Assembly (NCBI GenBank): GCA_019694575.1
Contig: JAIBBR010000003.1
Coordinates: 27,463 to 91,462 of the forward strand
Origin: Myxococcaceae bacterium
GTDB taxonomy: Bacteria; Myxococcota; Myxococcia; Myxococcales; Myxococcaceae
DNA length: 64,000 nt
Direction of reading: 5' to 3'
Part shown: positions 57,324-64,000 of the stretch, in pieces
Layout of the letters: every line of letters begins with the position of its first letter
Numbering within the stretch: position 1 is the first letter of the stretch
Notes under the pieces: model-generated
Told to the model about the DNA's origin: nothing
Seen by the model: only the letters and a program-made list of their open reading frames with translations
Database searches by the model: none
Program-made: the position numbers and the translations under genes

Positions 57324-59596
57324 TACGCTTTTTTCTCCTTCAACATCTTGAACAACTGGCCCGGGTAAAACGGCAACTCGGTGAAGCGCACGCCCACTGC
57401 GTCGTAAATCGCATTCGAAATTGCGGGAATCACCGGGTGCAAGGGCCCCTCGCCCGCTTCTTTCGCGCCATGCGGCCCTTTGGGATCAACCGACTCGATA
57501 ATCATCGCCGACAGTTCGGGCGTATCTACCGAGGTGGGAATTCGGTAGTCGAGCAGCGACGGCCCCTTGTGCAAACCCGAAGGGTAGTACGTCATCTCCT
57601 CCATCGCCGCCTCGCCGAAGCCCATGTACACCGAGCCTTCAATCTGCCCTTCGACCAGCGTGGGGTTAATCGCCTTGCCGCAGTCGTGCGCCGCCCAAAT
57701 GCGCTGCACCTTCCACTGCCCGGTCTCGACATCGACATGCACTTCGGCCACATGCGCGGTGAAGCTGTACGCCGGAGACGCACCAATGGTGCCCCCCCGG
57801 TAATCGCCGCCGAGCTTCTCGGTGCGATAGCTGCCTGTCGCTCCCAGCGTGCCGAACTTCGCTTCGGTCAACTGCACGGCATCGCGAAACGACATTTGCT
57901 GGTCCACTTGCGGCCCGCGAAAGGTACCCCACGAGGCGTCGACTTGCTCCGTCGACACGCCCCACTTCTCGCCCACCGCTTGCGAAAGCAGTGCCCACAA
58001 TTTTTGGCCTGCCTCGACACACGCAATGCCCACCATGAACGTGCCCCGGCTCGAATACGCGCCCAAGTCGACTGGAGTGAGGTCAGTATCGGCCGCGACC
58101 ACCGTGCAATCGCGCGGATCGCACCCAATTTCTTCGGCAATCAAATAGGCCACCTGCGAATTGGTGCCCTGCCCAATGTCTGACGCGCCCGAGAAAATCG
58201 TCACCTTGCCCGAGCGGTCTAACTTCACTTGAATGCCCGACTGCGGCATGTCATTTGGATAAATCGGGTAAGCGGTGCCTGAAATGTACATCGAGCCCGC
58301 CACGCCCAAGCCTTTGCCATAACCCAGCTTGCCTTTGCGCTCCTTCCACCCGCTCGCCTTCTCTACCGCCTCCAACGCCTGCAAAAAACCGTTCGACGTA
58401 ATTTGCTGGCCGTTCACCGTCTTCACGTTCTGACCAATGAAGTTGCGGCGGCGAACCTCGATAGGGTCTAACCCCAGCTTCTCGGCGGCCATGTCTAACG
58501 CCACTTCGAACGCAAACCGCGGCTGCACGCTGCCGTGCCCACGCTTCGGGCCACACGGAGGTTTGTTGGTAAACACCCGCGTCGAATCGAAATGGTACGT
58601 GCCGAACTGGTACGGCCCCGTCAGCAACTGCCCCGAGTAATACGCCGTCACCAAACCGAACGAAGAGTACGCACCACCGTCGATCAAAATCTTCGAATCG
58701 ACCGCTTCAATCGCGCCCTCTTTCGACAGCCCGACCTTGAAGCGCATTTTCATCGGGTGGCGGCCACGGTGCGCCCAAAACACCTCTTCGCGGGTGAACA
58801 AACACTTCACCGGGCGACCCAACTTCATCGCCAACTTGGCAACGACGAATTCCAACGAGAACGGGTCTGACTTGCCGCCGAACGCGCCGCCCAAGAACGG
58901 CTGAATTACCCGCACGCGCGCGGGAGCAATGCCCAGCACCTTCGACAACTCGCGGTGCACATAATGGGGAATTTGCGTCGACGACCACACCGTGAGGTTG
59001 CCCTCACCGTCGTACTGGGCCACCGCGCAGTGCGGCTCAATGGGCGTGTGCGTCGAGCCGGCGTAAAAGAAATTTTCTTCTACCACCGCCGCGCTCTTCG
59101 CAAGCGCCGCCTCCACGTCTCCAAACGTCAAATCGACATGCTTGGTGACGTTGCCGTGCTTGTTACCTTCGTGCAGCACATTCGCTTTGTCTGCCAGCGC
59201 CGCTTCGGGCTCGACCAACGCGGGCAACACTTCGTACTCGACATCAATCAGCTCGAGCGCTTCTTGCGCCGCCAGCTCATCGACCGCCGCCACCGCCGCC
59301 ACTTCATCGCCAATGAAGAGCGCCTTGTTCACCGCCAGCGCCGTCTCGTCTTGTGTCCACGGAATGATGCCGTATTTACCAGGCAGCTCTTTGCCTTCGA
59401 GCACGCCCATGACGCCGGGGTGCTTCAACGCCCGGGCAAAATCGACTTTCTTGATGCGGGCATGCGCGTGCGGGCTGCGCAAAATCTTCGCGTGCAACAT
59501 GCGCGGCAACGAAATGTCATCGGCATAAACCGCTTCGCCGGTCGCCTTCTTCAGGCTGTCGAGCTTGCGCAGCCGTCGCCCTACCACCCCGCTCAT
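57323..59596 (-). CDS. Mo-hydroxylase molybdopterin subunit (HcrA-like)
   Basis: 757-residue large subunit of the xanthine dehydrogenase family. Landmarks: GEAVYADDISLPRMLHAKIL at the start, IQPFLGGAFGGKSDPFSLE (the GGFGGK motif binding Moco), CGPKRGHGSVQPRFAFEVAL, SGASDIGQGTNSQVAYLIAE and the end segment KEAGEGPLHPVIPAISNAIY with the catalytic Glu. It forms a complex with the adjacent 2Fe-2S and FAD subunits. Aromatic or heterocyclic substrates are possible; the [4Fe-4S] partner hints at an aryl-CoA dehydroxylase. Confidence 0.9.
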   Translation of the reverse strand: MSGVVGRRLRKLDSLKKATGEAVYADDISLPRMLHAKILRSPHAHARIKKVDFARALKHPGVMGVLEGKELPGKYGIIPWTQDETALAVNKALFIGDEVAAVAAVDELAAQEALELIDVEYEVLPALVEPEAALADKANVLHEGNKHGNVTKHVDLTFGDVEAALAKSAAVVEENFFYAGSTHTPIEPHCAVAQYDGEGNLTVWSSTQIPHYVHRELSKVLGIAPARVRVIQPFLGGAFGGKSDPFSLEFVVAKLAMKLGRPVKCLFTREEVFWAHRGRHPMKMRFKVGLSKEGAIEAVDSKILIDGGAYSSFGLVTAYYSGQLLTGPYQFGTYHFDSTRVFTNKPPCGPKRGHGSVQPRFAFEVALDMAAEKLGLDPIEVRRRNFIGQNVKTVNGQQITSNGFLQALEAVEKASGWKERKGKLGYGKGLGVAGSMYISGTAYPIYPNDMPQSGIQVKLDRSGKVTIFSGASDIGQGTNSQVAYLIAEEIGCDPRDCTVVAADTDLTPVDLGAYSSRGTFMVGIACVEAGQKLWALLSQAVGEKWGVSTEQVDASWGTFRGPQVDQQMSFRDAVQLTEAKFGTLGATGSYRTEKLGGDYRGGTIGASPAYSFTAHVAEVHVDVETGQWKVQRIWAAHDCGKAINPTLVEGQIEGSVYMGFGEAAMEEMTYYPSGLHKGPSLLDYRIPTSVDTPELSAMIIESVDPKGPHGAKEAGEGPLHPVIPAISNAIYDAVGVRFTELPFYPGQLFKMLKEKKA

Positions 59597-60132
59597 TTCG
59601 CCGCCGCCTGTGCTTGCGTGGTGGGCCGCTCGTCGCGCTCGGCAACAGACCGTTGTCCGGAAGCGACTTCAACCGCGTTTAAGATCTGCGTGTAGCCAGT
59701 GCAGCGGCACAAGTTGCCCGCCAACGCGTCTTTGATTTGCTCTCGGTTCGGCTTCTCGCACTTCGCCAGCAACGCCGTGGCCGAGAGCATCATGCCCGAC
59801 TGGCAGAAACCACATTGCAGCGCGCCGCACACGTCGAACGCGTCTTGCACGGGGCTGACTTTGCCGTCTTTGGCCAAGCCTTCGATGGTGGTAACGGCCC
59901 GGCCTTGCGCTTCAATGGCGAGCGAGAGGCAGGCGAGCATCGGCTTGCCGTCAATCAGCACCGTGCAAGCGCCGCAGTCACCTTTGTCACAGCCTTGCTT
60001 CGAGCCCGTAAGGCCCAGGGTGTACCGCACCGCTTCGAGCAACGTCGCGCGCGGCTCGAGGGCGACGTCATGCCGCTCACCATTGACGGTAAGCGCAACC
60101 AGTTGCTTTTCGGGGCGGCCAAACACACCCAT
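59593..60132 (-). CDS. Mo-hydroxylase [2Fe-2S] subunit
   Basis: 179 residues with both iron-sulfur clusters: plant-type C48-C53-C56-C68 (GCDKGDCGACTVLIDG) and the helical-bundle type C107-C110-C142-C144 (LQCGFCQSG, LCRCTGY). It shuttles electrons between the Mo and FAD subunits. It is the first gene of the three-gene operon and overlaps the large-subunit start by 4 bases. A C-terminal tail of about 20 Gln/Ala/Arg residues is extra. Confidence 0.92.
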   Translation of the reverse strand: MGVFGRPEKQLVALTVNGERHDVALEPRATLLEAVRYTLGLTGSKQGCDKGDCGACTVLIDGKPMLACLSLAIEAQGRAVTTIEGLAKDGKVSPVQDAFDVCGALQCGFCQSGMMLSATALLAKCEKPNREQIKDALAGNLCRCTGYTQILNAVEVASGQRSVAERDERPTTQAQAAAK

Positions 60133-60157
60133 CAGTTACCGTAGCGACCCTTGCCGG

Positions 60158-61012
60158 TCAACGCTCTCCCCAGCGCAGCTTTTGCCGAAGAATGGCGAAG
60201 TAATCGAGCCCAGGGTTGCTCACCAGCAGCACCCGGTTCTTCGAACGCCTGACTTCGACGCGGTCACCCATCTTCAGAGGCAAACCGGTCTGCCCGTCGA
60301 TGGTGAGGTACACGTCAGACACTTCATTTTTGAGCACGATGCGAACCGTCTGGTCGCCCGGCACGACAATGGGGCGTTGGGTCAACGCATGCGGGCAAAT
60401 CGGAGTCAGCACCACGCAGTCGATAGAAGGGTGCACAATCGGCCCGCCTGCCGAGAGTGAATAAGCAGTAGAGCCCGAGGGCGTCGAACAAATGATGCCG
60501 TCTGACTTGAAGAGCGCGACGAAGTTGCTGTCGAGCCACGTTTCATGGTCGGCAATTTTCGCAAGCGCGCTCTTGTTGATCACCACGTCGTTGAGCACCT
60601 CGTCATCAACCAACAGCTTGTCGTCGCGGTACAGCCGGCACGACAGCTTCATGCGCGACTGGGTGAGAAACTGCCCTTTGAGCACCGCGCCCAAAGCAGC
60701 CATCGCGTCAGACAGCGGAAATTCGGTCATGAACCCGAGCGAGCCTAAGTTGATGCCCATGATGGGCACCGCACGGCCCTGGAGCAACCGCGCGGCCTGA
60801 ATCAAAGTGCCGTCGCCTCCCAGCACCACCACCAAGTCAGCTTTCGCTCCGACTTTGGCACTGGCGAGAATTTCCCACCCCAATTGGCCGGCCAGCCACG
60901 CGTCGGCGATGAACTTCACCTTCTTGTGCGCGGCCTTCATTTTCTTGGCGAGGGCCACGGCTTCAGGTTTGCCGGGCTTGGCGACCAGGGCGACAGTTTT
61001 CACAAGCGCCAC
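60158..61012 (-). CDS. nadK: NAD kinase
   Basis: 284 residues. The GGDGT motif (LVVVLGGDGTLIQAARLLQG), the NLGSLGFMTEFP loop and TPSGSTAYSLSAGGPIVHP are the classic NadK signatures for ATP-dependent NADP formation. Start GTG 61010-61012 or GTG 61001-61003, each with weak Shine-Dalgarno (AAGAAG). It diverges from rarA across about 50 bases and lies 25 bases upstream of the Mo-hydroxylase genes in the same direction. Confidence 0.95.
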   Translation of the reverse strand: MALVKTVALVAKPGKPEAVALAKKMKAAHKKVKFIADAWLAGQLGWEILASAKVGAKADLVVVLGGDGTLIQAARLLQGRAVPIMGINLGSLGFMTEFPLSDAMAALGAVLKGQFLTQSRMKLSCRLYRDDKLLVDDEVLNDVVINKSALAKIADHETWLDSNFVALFKSDGIICSTPSGSTAYSLSAGGPIVHPSIDCVVLTPICPHALTQRPIVVPGDQTVRIVLKNEVSDVYLTIDGQTGLPLKMGDRVEVRRSKNRVLLVSNPGLDYFAILRQKLRWGER

Positions 61013-61064
61013 TTCTTAGCGGATTTTCACTGCACACAAACGATAAGCCGTTACTTTGAAAGCC

Positions 61065-62390
61065 ATGGACCTCTTCGAAAAAGCGGCCGAAGCTGACTTC
61101 GGCCAACGCGCCCCGCTCGCCGAGCGCATGCGGCCCGCCACGCTCGAAGAATTCGTCGGCCAAGAGCACCTCACGGCTCCGGGCAAATTGCTGCGCAAGG
61201 CGATTGAAGATGACCGGGTGCCGTCGCTGATTTTCTGGGGGCCTCCCGGCACCGGCAAAACGACGTTGGCGAAAGTCATTGCCAAGGCGACCGGCGCCGA
61301 GTTCATGGCGCTCTCAGCGGTACTCGCCGGCGTGAAAGAAATTCGCGAGGCCGTGGCGAAGGCAGAAGAGCGCTGGAAAACGCACCGTAAACGCACCCTG
61401 CTTTTCGTCGACGAGATTCACCGCTTCAACAAGTCGCAGCAAGACGCGCTGTTGCCGCATGTCGAAAAGGGCACTGTCACCTTGCTCGGGGCGACGACAG
61501 AAAACCCCTCGTTTGAAGTGAACGCAGCGCTCCTTTCACGCTGCCGGGTGTTGACCTTGCGCGGGCTCGAAGAAGATGAATTGCGTACCGTGGTGAAACG
61601 GGCACTCACCGACCCACGCGGGTTCGGAGGCAACGTTGCGCTCGACGATGACGCGTTGGCGCTGCTCTCACAGACCGCCGCTGGCGATGCCCGCCGAGCG
61701 CTGACAGGCCTCGAAGTGGCGGCGCAAAATGCGGGCGTGCATGTCACGCGTGCACACGTCGAAGAAGCGTTGCAGCAGCGCACCCTGCTCTACGACAAAG
61801 GCGGCGAAGAGCACTACAACGTGGTCTCGGCCTTCATCAAGTCGATGCGCGGGTCAGACCCCGATGCCGCCATTTATTGGATGACGCGCATGCTCGAAGC
61901 CGGCGAAGAGCCCCGCTTTGTGTTGCGGCGCATGGTGATTTTCGCCTCTGAAGACGTGGGCAACGCCGACCCCACCGCGCTGCAAGTGGCGGTGAACGCG
62001 CTGCACGCATTCGAGTTGATGGGCATGCCCGAAGGCACGTTGCCCATGACGCAGGCCGTGACGTATTTGGCCATGGCTCCCAAATCGAACGCGGTGATTA
62101 CAGCCTACGCCGCAGCACGCGAAGCGGTGACACAACACGGAGCGATGCCGGTGCCCATGCATTTGCGCAATGCGCCGACGAAGTTGATGAAGGGCTTGGG
62201 CTACGGCGGCGGGTATCAATATCCGCATGATTTTGAAGGCAATTATGTGGTGGAGCAGTACTTGCCCGAAGGTTTGCGCGGCGAGCGCTTCTACCGGCCG
62301 TCGAAAAATGGCGCCGAGGCTAAAATTTCTGAGCGGCTCAACCAGATTCTCGCGGCCCGAAAGCAGACAGAGCCGGGCGAGAATGGCTAG
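61065..62390 (+). CDS. rarA: Replication-associated recombination protein A
   Basis: 441-residue AAA+ ATPase (MgsA/RarA/WRNIP1) active at stalled replication forks. ATPase core: GQEHLTAPGKLLRKAI, FWGPPGTGKTTLAKVIAK, LLFVDEIHRFNKSQQD and GATTENPSFEVNAALLSR; the C-terminal tetramerisation region contains RGSDPDAAIYWMTRMLEAGE and GYGGGYQYPHDF. Start ATG 61065 (MDLFEKAAE) fits the family; a TTG 9 bases upstream is less likely. Confidence 0.95.
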   Translation: MDLFEKAAEADFGQRAPLAERMRPATLEEFVGQEHLTAPGKLLRKAIEDDRVPSLIFWGPPGTGKTTLAKVIAKATGAEFMALSAVLAGVKEIREAVAKAEERWKTHRKRTLLFVDEIHRFNKSQQDALLPHVEKGTVTLLGATTENPSFEVNAALLSRCRVLTLRGLEEDELRTVVKRALTDPRGFGGNVALDDDALALLSQTAAGDARRALTGLEVAAQNAGVHVTRAHVEEALQQRTLLYDKGGEEHYNVVSAFIKSMRGSDPDAAIYWMTRMLEAGEEPRFVLRRMVIFASEDVGNADPTALQVAVNALHAFELMGMPEGTLPMTQAVTYLAMAPKSNAVITAYAAAREAVTQHGAMPVPMHLRNAPTKLMKGLGYGGGYQYPHDFEGNYVVEQYLPEGLRGERFYRPSKNGAEAKISERLNQILAARKQTEPGENG

Positions 62391-62486
62391 CCAACCGGCA
62401 CGCCAAATTCCCCAAGTTCCCAAGTTGCGACCCCCATACTCCTCTGCTAACCGCTATGGCTCTCTTGGCTCACACGAGGTGCCACC

Positions 62487-63263
62487 GTGCCGCGTCCTTC
62501 ATTAAGCCTGTTCTTTCCCGCGTGGAACGAAGAGGACTACGTCGAGCGTGCCGTCTCGCGTGCGCAGCGTGTTCTCGAAAAGCTGAGCGACGACTACGAA
62601 ATCATCATCGTCAATGATGCCTCGACCGACCGCACGCGTGAAATGGCTGAAGGCCTGGCCGCGCGCGACAAGCACATTCGCGTGGTGAACCACGAAGTGA
62701 ACCAGAAGCTGGGCGGAGCGATGAAGTCGGGCATGGCCGCCTCGACCAAAGACATCATCATCTATTCCGACATGGACTTGCCGTTTGACCTCGAAGAAGT
62801 CGCGCGCGCGCTGCGACTCATCGAGTACCTCGAAGCTGACATGATCTGCGCCTTTCGTTTCGATCGCACCAGCGAAGGCCCAAAGCGCATCGCCTATTCG
62901 TTCGTCTACAACTTGCTCATTCGCAGCTTGTTCGGCGTGCAGGTGAAAGACGTGAACTTCAGCTTCAAAGTGATGCACCGCCGGGTGCTCGAAGCGATTG
63001 AGATCAAGAGCCAGGGCTCGTTCGTCGACGCTGAGCTGGTGGTGAAGGCGATAAAAAAAGGCTTCCGCGTCTTTCAAATGGGCGTCGACTACTTTCCCCG
63101 TACGCGCGGCATTTCGACGCTCGCTTCGCCGTCAGTCATCGCCAAAATGCTCAAGGAGCTCTCCACGCTCTACGGCGACACCAAGAACCCAGGTGAGCCG
63201 CAGCGGCCGGTACGGCTGCCTCCGTCGGTGAAACCAATCAAGAACCGCAAAGTGGCCAGCTGA
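62487..63263 (+). CDS. Family 2 glycosyltransferase (DPM1/DolP-mannose type)
   Basis: 258 residues. GT-A fold: SLFFPAWNEEDYVERAVSRA, DYEIIIVNDASTDRTREMAE, IYSDMDLPFDLEEV (DxD-like) and GFRVFQMGVDYFPR at the C-terminal side. The family transfers sugars to polyprenyl phosphate or lipids. The start is GTG 62487. It lies 10 bases upstream of the deacetylase, suggesting a two-step lipid or glycan pathway such as transfer of an acetylated sugar followed by deacetylation. Confidence 0.86.
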   Translation: MPRPSLSLFFPAWNEEDYVERAVSRAQRVLEKLSDDYEIIIVNDASTDRTREMAEGLAARDKHIRVVNHEVNQKLGGAMKSGMAASTKDIIIYSDMDLPFDLEEVARALRLIEYLEADMICAFRFDRTSEGPKRIAYSFVYNLLIRSLFGVQVKDVNFSFKVMHRRVLEAIEIKSQGSFVDAELVVKAIKKGFRVFQMGVDYFPRTRGISTLASPSVIAKMLKELSTLYGDTKNPGEPQRPVRLPPSVKPIKNRKVAS

Positions 63264-63272
63264 GCTCACCGC

Positions 63273-64000
63273 GTGCAGTTGATTGCTCCTCATGAGGCCC
63301 AGCCGCAGGCGATTCGGCTAATAGTGAACGCCGATGATCTCGGCTTGCACCCCAAAATTGACGACGGCATTTTCGCCGCGCATCAAAACGGCATCGTCAC
63401 CAGCGCCACGCTGTTGGTCACCGGCCGCAACGCCGCGTCGGCCATCGAGCGTGCGAAGCAGGCGAAGTTGCCGCTGGGGCTCCACCTTTGCCTCACTTCG
63501 CACCTCACGCCCGCGGCGCCGACGCATGCAGTGCGCTGGCTTGCCCCGGGTGGCCGCTTTCGTCACTCGTGGGCCGAGCTTGCCGCTGCGTGGGCGGCGC
63601 GGCTGGTGCCGAAAGACGAAGTGCGCCGCGAGTTGCGTGCGCAGTTAGAAAAGGCCCGGGCGCTGGGCGCGCACGTTGACCACCTCGACTCGCACCAGCA
63701 TGTGCACTGGCTGCCCGGTTTAGTTGAGCTCTGGGAAGAGCTCGCTTTCGAGAACAAGCTGCCCTTGCGCGGGCCGAATGCACAGCCCCGCCCCTTCGCG
63801 TGGCTATACCCGGCCGGAGCATTGAAAGAAGCGCTGCTCGGCACGATGTCGCAGCGGGCTGACAAAATTGGCTCGCCGCGCACTTGGGGCATTGCCGAGT
63901 CGGGGCGGTTGGGTCGCGAGCTGTTGGTGTCGCTGCTGCGCCGATTACCCGTGGGCACGCATGAGTTGGTGTGTCACCCGGGCAAGCACCCCGGCAAAGT
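63273..64000 (+). CDS. ChbG/YdjC-type carbohydrate deacetylase, cut by window end
   Basis: Reads LIVNADDLGLHPKIDDGI, GLHLCLTSHLTPAA, HVDHLDSHQHVHWLPG and ELVCHPGKHPGK, the metal-binding and catalytic Asp/His segments of the YdjC/ChbG/HpnK family (N-acetyl removal from sugars such as chitobiose or hopanoid glycosides). The GTG start 63273 is 10 bases after the glycosyltransferase stop; GTG 63324 is an alternative. The frame is open at base 64000, so the C-terminus is missing from this window. Confidence 0.85.
   Translation, partial: MQLIAPHEAQPQAIRLIVNADDLGLHPKIDDGIFAAHQNGIVTSATLLVTGRNAASAIERAKQAKLPLGLHLCLTSHLTPAAPTHAVRWLAPGGRFRHSWAELAAAWAARLVPKDEVRRELRAQLEKARALGAHVDHLDSHQHVHWLPGLVELWEELAFENKLPLRGPNAQPRPFAWLYPAGALKEALLGTMSQRADKIGSPRTWGIAESGRLGRELLVSLLRRLPVGTHELVCHPGKHPGK

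Noticed and set aside
62391..62450. CCAAATTCCCCAAGTTCCCAAG-like run resembling the inner part of the repeat element
   Set aside because: The GGTGYCAGACTTT end is missing and only short TTCC/AAG units agree, so membership in the repeat family is not supported.

Overview
The window is GC-rich, gene-dense DNA from a Gram-negative bacterium, most likely a member of the Myxococcota. This rests on style, not a marker gene: a Hanks-type kinase with FHA partners, a DUF4388/PATAN protein, a lidless Hsp70 next to a Pro/Ala-rich J-domain protein, many lipoproteins and a DUF4124 lipoprotein. No rRNA, tRNA, CRISPR array, prophage or complete insertion sequence was seen. Nearly everything is coding, and many neighbours overlap by 1-4 bases.

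Layout. 1-2622: SNF2/RapA-type helicase, cut by the window start. 2656-5942: START-domain protein divergent from an OB-fold/MshEN-HD pair. 5939-15621 (all minus): a Rieske protein, DUF2400, a DUF4124 lipoprotein, holB, an AmpG-like permease, holA, metG, a HEAT protein and tatD. 15729-20760 (plus): polX, then a kinase-FHA-CPBP protease run. 20818-21639: an amidotransferase-like protein without its catalytic Cys. 21771-25243: Hsp70 / J-protein / CvpA operon. 25291-29812: speA, OsmC, a histone-deacetylase-family protein and a tiny charged protein. 30152-33723: long-chain acyl-CoA ligase, TauE/SafE permease, EEP nuclease. 33745-36480: a translationally coupled YcaO-TfuA pair divergent from a MobA/MocA-like transferase. 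36477-44768: cell-envelope proteins (beta-barrel, membrane proteins, FHA protein, esterase, three lipoproteins). 44772-48598: membrane acyltransferase, MsbA-type ABC exporter, cyclic-nucleotide/DUF1003 protein. 48591-52722: 1-Cys peroxiredoxin, cold-shock protein with structured leader and terminator, DprE1/DprE2-like pair, DUF1571 protein. 52734-56234: SWIM-SNF2 helicase and slyX. 56343-60132: three-subunit molybdenum hydroxylase resembling 4-hydroxybenzoyl-CoA reductase. 60158-64000: nadK, rarA, a GT2 glycosyltransferase and a ChbG/YdjC-type deacetylase cut by the window end.

Functional links: DNA replication and repair (holA, holB, polX, rarA, tatD, two SNF2 enzymes); signalling (kinase with PilZ-like and J-like tail, two FHA proteins, MshEN-HD-receiver-PATAN protein, CNB-DUF1003); protein quality control (lidless Hsp70, J-protein); redox metabolism (Mo-hydroxylase, OsmC, peroxiredoxin, Rieske).

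The least expected features are a family of small elements sharing GGTGYCAGACTTT ends (32701-32783, 51804-51831, 56240-56343), the YcaO-TfuA pair with no visible precursor peptide, the DprE1/DprE2-like pair, and an HcrB-like flavin subunit with the exact cysteine spacing of the [4Fe-4S] form. None is proven to be a new system; the repeat family and the YcaO-TfuA pair are the best leads.
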